Shown here piece by piece: positions 26,169 through 38,100 of a stretch of 64,000 bases of DNA. Position 1 is the stretch's first letter, and each line of letters opens with the position of its first letter. Under the pieces are notes generated by a model that saw only the letters and a program-made list of their open reading frames with translations, did no database searches and was not told the DNA's origin. The DNA comes from Bordetella parapertussis (GTDB lineage Bacteria > Pseudomonadota > Gammaproteobacteria > Burkholderiales > Burkholderiaceae_C): contig CAMCTC010000007.1 in assembly GCA_945878355.1 (NCBI GenBank), positions 24,590-88,589 on the forward strand. The letters run 5' to 3'. A program made the position numbers and the translations under genes.

Positions 26169-29100
26169 TCAAATCACCAGACTCTCCTCCCAGTAATCAA
26201 AGCTGTCAGCACCAACGGGCTGCAGACCCGAGCTGCACGGCTGCAGCGCCTTGGCGCCGAGCAAGTAAGCCTTGGCCAATCGGTCAGCGAGACCGTAGGA
26301 CTGGGGCAACAGCATGTCCGAAGCGCTGAGCGAAATGCCCGAGACAGTCATCGCCGCGTCATAGCCCAGATGGTCGAGATAGTCAGCCGTATTGCCGTGC
26401 ACAGGCACCGCAGCAGACAGCACCGATTGCGAGAATTTTGCCGCCCCCAGCAGGCCAGCGCCACGCTGCAAGGCCGACAACCAGGTGGCGAACTCACTCG
26501 CATTCGAAGTCATTTGCTGGATCGCGGTGGGCGTCGAGGTTTCGCGCAGCGCTGGACCTTTGACGACGAGTTCCTGGCGCACCGTCGAGCCGTCGACCAT
26601 GTTGAACACCGAAGATCCATCTGCGCCGCCGTCGCGCATCACCACGCCATGGCCCGCATCCACGTTCACACGCTGGGCATCCACCTCAATCACTGCGGCC
26701 TGCGAACCCGCCTGGTGGAGCGGGCCATCGCCGCGCATCACCACCGCGCCAGCATAGATGTTGACGCTGCTGTCGAGGTCGGCATCGCTGATAACACCCG
26801 ACTGGCTGCTGAGTGTGACCGTGCCGCTGCGGTCGCTTGCGCGCAGGTCCAGCGTAGTCACCGCAACATTGCCACGGGCCTGCAGTGTCAGATCGACTCC
26901 CGGCGCCCTCAGCCCGGACCCGGCATTCATCGTGATGCTGCCCGCTGCATCGAGCCCAACAAACGCGCTCTGATGCAGCGTCGAGACCGAGCCGCTGAGC
27001 TCGATGTTGCCGCCGAACACCGCCAGCGAACCCGCGACCACATGCGACAGCGCCGCGCTGTTGAGTGTCACCGGGCCGGCGTTGACCGCAGCGTGGCCAT
27101 CGGCCGCCACCGTGCCGATCATCACCTGCGCAAAGCCCTGCAGCTTGTCCAGCAACTCCGGGCTCAGGTTCAACGCGCCCGCCGCATTGCTCGCGCCGAC
27201 CGAAATCGCACCGCCCTGGGTCGCAGTCGTCAAGCTGGCGTTGGCAGCGCCAGACCCCTGCACCACGCCCAGCAACTGCAGCGCGTTGGCCGAGATCACC
27301 AGGTCGCCATCCTGGCCCAAGGTCACCCCGTGCAACACCACCTGCGACGCGCCCACGATGTGCAGCGTCCCGCCGTCGAGCAGCACCAGATCGTCAAAGC
27401 TGACCTTGCCGCTGGCCTGGACGTACAGCTCACCCGCCACATGCACCGACTGCTGGAAGCTGACGTTGAGCGCATCCTCGATGTGCAAGCTGCTCAGCGC
27501 CGCGATGGCGCCGATCGCCCCGTCGAACTCCACGTTGCCGCCATTGCCGTCGATCACCAACGCGTCAACGGCCAGCGCCGTGCCCGTCTGCGCATTGACT
27601 GCCCGACGCAACACGATGTCGCCGCCGGCAGCGCCCTTCTGGTTCGCCACGATGCGCAGCGTGCCGTCGATCTTGAGCGCGTCGTCGACATTCACCCCGG
27701 CGTCCACCAGCAAGCGGGCGTTGGTGGCATGGGTCGTGCTGCCCGAACCCAGGATCGTCAACGAGGCCGCGCTGAGCTCGCCTTGCAAGACGATCGCGCT
27801 GCCCGCACCACGGGCGTCGAGCAGCACCGGGTCGGCAAAGCGCACCGGCTGCTCGTCGGCCACGATGAAGATCCCCTGGTCGGGCGCCAGGCCACTGCCA
27901 AAGACGATGGTCTTGAAACCCGGCATCAGCTTGACCAGATCGCTCTGCCCGAGGAACATCGAATCAGGGTAGACCGTCGGCAGAGACTCGTCGCCGATCG
28001 CAATGTCACGCGTCGGATCGAAGGGCCGGAAACTCAGCGTCGCACCCACACTGCTGACCGGCGCGTTGATGTTGATCGTGTTGCCGATCAGGTTCAAGTC
28101 CTTGCCCTGGGCGTCCAGCGGCTGCATGATGTCCGTGCCGCCGGTCTCCGACGACAGTCCGGTCTGGCCCTGGGTATAGACCTTGTCGACCTTGATGTCA
28201 CCCAGCGCATGCACCGTGATCTGGCCGCTGCCCGATGCAATGCCAGCGCCTCCGCCGGTCGAGACAACCGAACTGCTGGCACCGCCCACATCGATCGAGA
28301 CCTCGCCGCTGCCGTCAGCACGCACCGCCAGACCATCGCCGTTGCCGCCATCGGTCAGCGTGATGCTGCCGTTGACGGTGCGCAGCACGATGTTGCCGTT
28401 GCCTGATGTGATCAGATCGGACTGAGCCACGCCGACCCGCGAAATACCGGCGCCGCCCACGTCCACGCGCTCCACCGTGACTTGCACCACGCCCAAGGTC
28501 AGCGCATCGCTCTCGAGCAGGTTGATGCCCCCCGAGCCGGCGCGTGCGCTGAGCACGCCGACCGTGGTCTCGATCGCATTGGCGCCCAAGCCCAGCGTCC
28601 CGATGCCCAAGGCTGCAGACAGCTTCAGACCACCTGCCACCACATCGACCTGGCTGTCACCGCCGTCCAGCACCGATCCCGCCGTGGCGCTGAGCTCGAC
28701 ATTGCCGCTGGTGCTGACACCGCCCAGCGTCACGCTCTGCGCCGCGATGAGCGAGATGTTGCCGCTGCCTGAAGCGATCAGGCTGCGGTCAGCCTGGGTG
28801 ATGCTGCCCATGCCGGCGACGATCTGGACCGTGCCGGTCGCCGCCGCGCGGAGGTCGGCTTGGTCGGCAAAGATCACCGACCGACCGGCGAGCACGCTGA
28901 GCGCGCCGCCGCCGCTGACGATGTCGGCGTTGACCAGGATGTCGGTCGCCGCGTTGATCGTCTGAACCAGCACCCTGCCCGTGCCATCGGCACGGATCGC
29001 GACATGGGCCTCGCCCGCTGTGCCATCGGCCAGCGTGAGCTTGCCATTGGTGGTGCGCAACACGATGCTGCCGTTGCCCGTCGTGATCAGGTCGGACTGT

Positions 29101-32100
29101 GTCGTGCCTGCGCGTTCGCTGGTGCTCGCGTCTGCACTGACCCGCTGCACCGTGACCTGCACGTCGCCCAGCGTCAGCGCATCGCTCTCAAGCAGATTGA
29201 TGCCGCCAGATCCGGCATGAGCGCTGAGCGTGGCCAGCGTCGTTTCGATCGCGTTGGCACCCACACCGGTTGAGCCAACACCCGAGCCCGCGACCAGCTT
29301 CAAGCTACCGGCCACCACATCGACCAGGCTGTCGCCACCGTCGAGTATCGAACCCGCAGTTGCGGTGATCTCGACCTTGCCGGCCGTGCTCACACCGCCC
29401 AGCGTCACGTCTTGCGCAGCGAGCAGCGCGATGTTGCCGCCGCCCGCGGTGATCAGGCTGTTGTCAGCCTGGACGATGCTGCCGCTGCCCGCGACGACGT
29501 CCACCGTCGCGCCGCTGCCCGCACGCAGGTCAGCCAGCGCAGCGAAGACCACGCTTCGCCCGGCCATAACGCTGACAGCAGCCTTGTCGACAACGATGTC
29601 GGCGTTGACGAGGATGTCGGCCGCTGCGTCGATCGCCTCGATCAACACCTTGCCGCTGCCGTTGGCATTGACGGCCTTGCCGTCGGTGTTGCCGTCATTC
29701 AGCGTGATGCTGCCCTTGCTCGTGCGCAGCACGATGTTGCCGCTGTTGGCAGTCACCAGGTCGAACTGGCTCAGGCCGATCTGCGCGCTGACACCCGCGT
29801 CTGCGCCGACCTTCTGCACCGTGACCTGCACCGCACCCACTGTCAGTGCGTCGCTCTCGAGCAGGTTGATGCCGAGCGCGCCAGCGTTGGCACTGAGCAC
29901 GCCAACTGCCGTCTCGATCGCATTGGCGCCCAAGCCCAGCGTCCCGATACCCAAGCCTGCGATCAGCTTCAGACCACCTGCCTGCACATCGACATGGCTG
30001 TCGCCACCGTCCAGCACCGATCCCGCCGTGGCGCTGACCTCGACATTGCCGCTGGTGCTGACACCGCCCAGCGTCACGTTCTCCGCCGCCATGAGCGAGA
30101 TGTTGCCGCTGCCCGAGGCGATCAGGCTGCGGTCAGCCTGGGTGATGCTGCCCACGCCGGCGACGATCTGGACCGTGCCGGTCGCCGCCGCGCGGAGGTC
30201 GGCTTGGTCGCCGAAGATCACCGACCGACCGGCCAGCACGCTGAGCGCGCCGCCGCCGCTGACGATATCGGCATTGACCAGGACGTCGGTCGCCGCGTTG
30301 ATCGCCTGGACCAGCACCCTGCCTGTGCCATCGGCGCGGATCGCGACATGGGCCTCACCCGCAGCGCCATCGGCCAGCGAGAGGTTGCCGTTGGTCGTGC
30401 GCAGCACGATGCCACCGTTGGCGGTCGTGATCAGGTCGGACTGGGTCACCCCCGCGCGTTCGCTGGTGGCCGCATCCGCGCTCACCTGCTGCACCGTGAC
30501 CTGCACATCGCCCAAGGTCAGCGCATCGCTGTCGAGCAGGTTGATGCCGCCAGATCCGGCACGCGCGCTGATCGTGCCCACCGTCGTTTCGATCGAGTTG
30601 CTCCCACCACCCAGCGAGCCGACACCCGAACCCGCGACCAGCTTCAAGCTGCCAGCCACCACGTCGACCAGGCTGTCGCCGCCGTCGAATACCGAACCCG
30701 CAGTCGCGGTGATCTCGACCTTGCCAGCCGTGCTCACCCCGCCCAGCGTCACGCTTTGCGCCGCAAGCAGCGCGATGTTGCCGCCGTCTGCGGTGATCAG
30801 GCTGTTGTCGGCCTGGACGATGCTGGCGCTGCCGGCAACGATCTGGATCGTTGCGCCCTTGCCGGCGCGGACGTCGGACGCTGCGCCCAACACCACCCCG
30901 CGCCCGGCCAGCACGCTGACCGCGCCGCTGTCGATGACGATGTCGGCGTTGACCAAGACATCGGTCGCCGCCTGGATCGACTCGATCAGCACCCTGCCCG
31001 TGCCGTTGACGCTGACGGCACTGCCGTCGCTGTTGCCGTCATTCAGCGTGATGCTGCCGTTGCTCGTTCGCAGCACGATGCTGCCACTGTCGGTGGCCAC
31101 CAGGTCGGACTGCGCCGCACCGATCAGGTCCACGCCAAGCGCATCCGCACCGACCCGCTGCGCGGTGACCTGCACCGTACCCACAGTCAGCGCGCCGCTG
31201 CCCAGCAAGTTGATGCCGAGCGCGCCAGCACTGGCACTGAGCACCGCCGCCGTCACATCGATAGCCTTGGCGCCCAGGCCCAGCGATCCGATGCCCGATC
31301 CGGCCACCAGCTTCAGGCTGCCGGCCACCAGGTCGACCAGCGTGTCGCCACTCTCGAAGATCGAGCCAGCGGTCGCGTTGACCTCGACACTGCCGCCGCT
31401 GCTGACCCGACCCAGGGTCAGATCCCAGGCCGCATGCAGCAAGATGTTGCCGCTGCCCGACGTGACGAGGCTGTTGCCGGCCAGCGTCAAGCTGCCCGCC
31501 GCAGCATCGACGTCGATCGTGCCCATCGCGCCAGTGCGCAGGTCGGCAGCCGAGTTCAGGCGGATTGCACCGCCCGACAACAGGCTCAGCGCACCGTTGC
31601 CACTGACGATGTCAGCGTTGGCGACGATGTCATTGCCCACGCCCAAGGTCTGAACCAGCACCTTGCCTGCACCATCGGCGCCTATGGCCGTGCCCGCCAC
31701 ACCCGCCGTGCCGTCATCCAGCGTGATGGCACCACGGGTCGTGCGCAGCACGACGCTGCCGTTGCCGGTCGTCAACAGGTCCGACCGGTTCGCGCCGATG
31801 AGTTCGCTGGTGCTCGCATCGGCGCCAACTCTTTGCACCGTGACCTGCACATCACCCACGGTCAGCGCATCGGCCTCAAGCAAGTTGATACCCCCCGAGC
31901 CGGCGCGAGCGCTGACCACGGACACCGTGGTCTTGAGCGCCGTCGCGCCCGACCCCAGCGCGCCCACGCTGTTGCCGGCCACCAGACTCAGACCTGCGGC
32001 GACCACCTCCGAATCCTCCTCGCCACGGCCCAGGATAGCGCCTGCGGTCGCGCTGACCTCGACCCGGCCCGGCGTCTTGACAACACCGAGCACCACGTCC

Positions 32101-35100
32101 TGACCAGCCAGCAGGCGCACATTACCGACCGCGTCGATCAGGCTGGTCTTGCTCATCATGATCGACGCGCTCGCGCCGGCTTCGATATCGACCGAGCCCA
32201 GCGTCCTCAGTTCGGCGGCTGCGCCCAGCGCGAGCTGGCCGCTGGCCAGCAGCGTCAGGTGACCGGTGCTGCTGCGAACGACAGCATTCAAGCCCAGGCT
32301 GCCCGCCGTGCTTTGCAGCAGCAGGTTGCCGCCACCTTGCGCACTCACCGCCCGGTCCACCGTCAGCGCAGCGCTGGCCCTCAACACCACCGAACCGTCG
32401 CCGCCCAAGCTGGCAACACCGACCTGCGCCGCACTCACCGGTCCTGCTTGCGCAACGCCACTGGCATCGACCCGGTTCACCGCCAGCGCGGCGCTGCTGC
32501 CCACCGTCACCGTGTTGGCCTCGCTGACGAACACGCCACCCAGGGCCGCACTCGCACTGATCAAGTCGACATCGGTCTCGATATGGTTGACGCCTGTGCC
32601 GATCGAGCTGCCCGCATCGAGCCTCAGCTCACGCGCATAGACATCGACCGCGCTGTCTGCAACCGCCGCCGGGTTGTCGACGATGGCCGCGCCGGCCAGC
32701 AAGCTGACCGAGCCCCAGAGGCCGGCGCTGCTGCGAGCATCGATCTGACCCAGCGTCAGCGTCGTGCGGGCGTCGTAGTGGATGTTGCCGCCTGCCGAGC
32801 GCGTGATCGCGCCATCGGCCATCGTGATCGATCCGGTCTGCGCCTGCAGGTCTATCGTCCCCGCGCCTGCGGTCACGATGCTGCCTGTTGCCGACTGCGT
32901 GATGCTGCTACTGGCCAGCAGCGTGACCGAGCCGGTGTCCGCATCCAGCGATGCGTTCAGCGCCAGACTGCCCGCCTCCACCTCCACGCGCAGTGAACCA
33001 CCGCCCACCGCTGCGATCGCCGTTGCCGCACTGGCCGTGCCGCCGTTGACCGTCAGGTCGCCTGCCAGCACCGTCAGCACCAGCGCGCCACCAGCGTTGG
33101 TGCGCAAGTCTTCGCCACCGGCCGTCAACGTGGTCGCCGTCCCGTCGACACCCACGCGTTGCAGCGTCGCGCTCACCGCGTCGACCGTCAAAGCGCCGGC
33201 CGAGCTGACGAAAGCACCTCCGGCGCTCAGCGCCAAGGTGTTCACCGCCAGGTCGAGCTTGTCGCTGGCGCTGCCGATCGCGCCGCCCGCCTGCATAAAC
33301 AGTTTGCCGGCAAGCACATCGATGCTGGCATCAGCGTCGACGATGCCGCCCGATGCCACCAGCACCACGGCGCCGGTCGGGTTGCCGATCAAGCGGCCCA
33401 ATGACAGGTCACCGCCCAAGGCCTGGATTCGGATGTCACGGCCCGCAGTGATCAAGGTCTCGTCAGCGCCGATGCTCATCGTCACCGCAGTGCCCGCTTG
33501 CAGGTCCACGGTGCCAGCGGTCGTGATGTCGCCGGCCGACGCCATGACCAGACTCGCGCCGGCGATCACGGTCACATGGCCTGCCGAGGCCCCGGTGCTC
33601 AGCGCCTGGTTCACCAGCACCGACCCGGCCGTGCTCTGCAGCAGCAGGTTGGCGCCGGCCGAGACCGACTGGTCCACCGTCAAGCTGCCGCTGGCCATCA
33701 ACACCACCGCAGCGCCTTGCGCGACCACGCCGGACTGCGGGCCTTCGGACGGGCCACTGAGCGCCATGCCGTTGGCATCCACCCGGTTCACGCCGATCGC
33801 ATCGCTGCGGCCCACCGTCAACTGATTGGTATCGCTGATGAAGACACCACCGCCAGAAGCGCTGGCGCTGACAACGCCGACATCGGTCTCGAGGTGGTTG
33901 GCGCCGCTGCCGATCGCGGTGCCGGCAGCGAGCCTGAGCTGGTTCGCGTACACGTCCACGATGCTGTCGTCCACTGCCACCGTGTTGTCGACAATGGCCG
34001 CGCCGGCCACCAGGCTGACCGAGCCCCAGTTGCCGCTGCTGCTGCGGGCGTCGATCTGGCCCAGCGTCAGCGTCGTGTGCGCGTCGTAGCGGATGTTGCC
34101 GCCAACCGTCTGCGCCACCGCGCCGTCGGCCATCGTGATCGACCCGGTCAGTGCCTGCACGTCTAGCGTTCCGGTGCCCGCAGTCGCGACGTCGCCAGTC
34201 GCGGACTGGGTGATGTTGGCCTTGGCCAGCAAACTCACCGAACCGGTGCCCGCGTCGAGCGAAGAGTTCAACGCCAGGCTGCCCGCCTGAACGTCGAGCA
34301 GCACCGAGCCGCTGCCGCCAGCAACCATGCCCGCGTTGGGGCTCGCCGTGCCGCCGTTGACCGTCAGGTCGCCGGTCAGCACCGTCAGCACCAGCGGTCC
34401 GCCAGCAGTCGAGCGCAGGTCTTCGCCACCCGCCGTCACCGGCGTCGCCACGCCGTCAACGCCCACACGTTGAAGCGTCGCGACCACCGCGTCCACCGCC
34501 AGCCCATGGGCCGAGGTGATGAAGCCACCGCCCGCGCCGGCGCTCAGTGCCAGCGTGTCCACCGAGACCTCGACCTTGTCGCTGCTGCTGCCGACTGCGC
34601 CGCCGGCCTGCAAGTACAGCTTGCCGGCGCTGACATCGCTGCCAGCGTCACCGTCGATGATGTTGCCCGATGCGGTCAACACCACGTTGCCGGTCGCGCC
34701 GCTGACCAACTGCCCCAGCGCCAAGTCGCCGCCCAGCGCTTGAACCCGGATGTCGCGACCCGCATTGATCACTGCCTCGTCGGTGCCCAGGGTCATCGTC
34801 ACCGCTGCGCCGGCTTGCAGGTCCACCGTCCCGCCGGTCGTGATGTCGCCCGCAGCGGCCAGCCTCAGGTCCGAAGCTGCGACCAGCGTCACGTTGCCAC
34901 TGGCGGGCGTTGCCGCCGTGCTCAAGGCCTGGTTCAGCTGGATGCTGCCAAATGTGGACTGCAGCAACAGGTTGCCGCTGCCGCTGGCCTTGACAGCCAG
35001 ATCGACCGTCAGCGTGCCACCGGCCACCAGCACCACCGAGCCATTGCCCGCCTGAGACACCACGCCCACCTGCGCCACGTCGCTCGGGCCCGTCGTCGCC

Positions 35101-38100
35101 AGGCCACCCTGGTCGTTGACCCGGTTCACACCGATGGCCATCGTCAGCCCCGCCGACAAGGCATCGGCCTCGCTGACAAAGATGCCGCCGGCAGCAGCAC
35201 TGAGCGCAGCGCTGAGCGTCACCACCGCAGTCTCGATGTGGTTGCTGCCTTCGCCGATGGTGGTGACAGCGCTGAGTTTGAGCTGGTTGGCGAACACGTC
35301 GACCGTGCTGTCGCCGACTGCGGTCGGGTTATCCAGAATCGCCGCGCCGGCGACCAGGCTGACCGAGCCCCAATTCCACGGGATGTCTTGGACCGCACCA
35401 GTGCCGTCGCGCAACCTGGCGTCGATCTGGCCCAGCGTCAGGTTTGTGCTCGCTTCGTAGCGGATATTGCCGCCCGAGGTCTGCGACACCGCGCCGTCGG
35501 CCATCGTGACCGAACCCGTCACCGCTTTCACGTCGATCGTGCTGACCGCACCGGCCACCGTGAGGTCGCCGGCTGCCGACTGGTTGATGCTTCCCTGGGC
35601 CAGCAAAGTCACCGATCCACCCGCCGCGTTGATGCCGGCGTTGACGGCGATGCTGCCCGCCGCAGTGCTCGACACCCGGCTGGCGTTGAGCAGCACGTTG
35701 CCGCTGCCGCTCGCGGTGACCGCTTCGCTGACCAGCAGCGCGCCGTCGTGCGTGACGCCGTTGGTCAGCACAATGTTGCCCGTCACCAGCAAGCCAGACT
35801 GCAGCGCGTCGGTGATCACCGAGGCGCTCACCACGCCGCCCGCCGTGACGGTCACAGTGCCGTCGGCCCTGACGCGGTTGACCGTCACCGGCAAACCGGC
35901 AATCTCCAGGCCGTTGATTTCACTGAGGAACAAGTCACCGGTCACCGGCGCGCTGAGCTTGCCGATGCTGGTCTCGATCACGTTGGCCGCGCTGCCCACG
36001 CCCGATGCCGCCTGCAAGCGCAAGCTGTTGGCCTTGACATTGACCGAGACCACCGACCCTGGCCCGTCGTTGTTGTCGCTGATCGCACCGCCCGAGACCA
36101 CGCTGACCGACCCGCCCAGCGGGCTGGCGCCGGCGTTCAGATAGCCCAGCGCGATATTGCCGACGGCGGCCACACGCAGCGCCGAGTTGCTGGTGGCGAT
36201 GCTGCCACCGCCGCCCATGGTCACCGTGGTGCCCGCTTGAGCGTCCACCGTCTGGCCAGCGGCCAGGGTCTCGATCTTGGTCGTGGTCGCCGTGCCGATG
36301 GCCAGAGCGCCTTGGGCTGACAAGCTGATGCTGCCAGTGCTCGACGACACATTCGATGCCAAGGACATATTGCCCACGGCAGTCGACAGCAGGATATGGC
36401 CACCCGCGGTGTTGCCGGCGCCAATCGCCAACAAGCCTGCCCCCTTGGTGACCGTGACCGTGCTGCCCGAAACCGTCGCATCGAAGCTGTCGCTGGCGTC
36501 GATCGCTGTCTTGAGCGCAGCGGCGATGCTGGCCATCGTGGCGCCTGTCCCGGCCTTGACGCTGAACGCAGTACCCCCCAGATCGATCGTGTAAGTGCTG
36601 CCAAACATCGCCGTCAGCGTGCCGAGGTTGACCGTCCGGGCATCGTCGACCAGCGGTGTCGCGGCCACCGCGTTGATCGCCGAAGCGGCCAGCGCAGCGC
36701 CGGTGGCGTTGCTCTTCACCACGCCGGCCACCGTCAGGTCACCCGTGAGCAAGCTGAGCACCAGCGAGCCTGCGGTGGCCGTGTTGCCCGACAGCGTGAC
36801 GTTGTTCAGCGTCAGGCTGTCGGCCTCGGTGATGAACATGCCGCCGCTGCTGCTGTTGTCACCCGACAGGCTGGCCAGCTCGGTGCGCAGCTTGCCGCCG
36901 GTCGTCGCGCCCACCGCGTCGGCAGCGCCTATGCCAGTGGCAGCGTGCAGGTTGGCTGACAAGCCACGCAGGTTCGCGCCGTCGCCGGTCAGGCCGTCGA
37001 TGATCCCGCCAGCGCTGCTGGTGACCGTGATCGTGGTCTGCACATCGACCAGGCCCAGCGTGATGTCGCCTGCTGCGCTCAGCGTGGCCTGGCCGCCCGA
37101 GCCCAGCGAGCTGATGCTCACGCCAACGGCTGCCATCGTGATCGCGTCGGCCGAGACCAGCGTGACCGCGCCGCGCGCAGCGCTGATCGAGCGGTCGACC
37201 AGGATGTCCTCGCCGCTGCCTTGCGCCTCGAGCCTGATCGTGCCGCCGCCGAGCACGTTGACGCCCTGGAATCCGGCGGCCACCGTGATCGACCCGCTCT
37301 TGGCCAACAGGCTGATGCTTTCAGTGGCGTTGACATTGGCCAGCGACTGGTCCAGCCTGCGCACCTGCACGTCACCGGTGATCACGCTGCTGGAGAACAG
37401 GCCCGTGCTGCGCGCCGCGTTGACCACCAGCGTGATGTCGCCGCTGGTGGTGTTGCGCACATCGATCGCGCCAACTTCCAAGGAACCCAAGGCGATGCCG
37501 GTGGCCGCCTGCACGGTCAGCAGCGGCGTGCGGATCGCCTCGCCCAGCAGCGGGTCCATCGTGTCGTCGGCCTGGCTGACGCGGCCAGCGGCCGAGTACA
37601 GCGTCACGGCCTGGGCCTCGACCTCGTTGCGGACCTCGATGTTGTTGACCGCGTCCAGCGTCAGGGTTTCGCCCGTGGACAAGCGCAGCGTCGTGTTGAC
37701 GTTGCCAGCGTCGACCACCGTGATCGATCCGCCGTAGATCGAGGCGTCGTCACGGAACAACTCGTCGAGCGCTGCCTTGGCGCTGTCGGCAACCAGCGGT
37801 GTGCCGTTGCGTCCGCCTACCAGCACCGCGCCAGCACCCGCCAGCGCGTGACCGTCGCCGCCCACGCGGCCGATGGCGATGCGGCTGAAGCCGTCGGCCA
37901 ATGTCCCCAGCTCAGCCGTTTCAAGGTTCAGAACACCCTCGGTGGCAGCCCCGGTGGGCGAACCCACGGCGATGTCCAGCGTCGGCGTGGTCGGCAACAG
38001 CGTCACCAGGCCCAGGCCGCTGAGCATCGAAGCCCCCATTCGCAGGTCGATTTCATCGGCCTGCAACCAGATGTCGCCGGTGGTCGCCGCGACCGGCGTC

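Noticed and set aside
28430..35760. CRISPR-like array
   Set aside because: The periodic signal is 672 or 1,311 bp, lies in coding sequence and keeps the reading frame. There are no short repeats with unique spacers.
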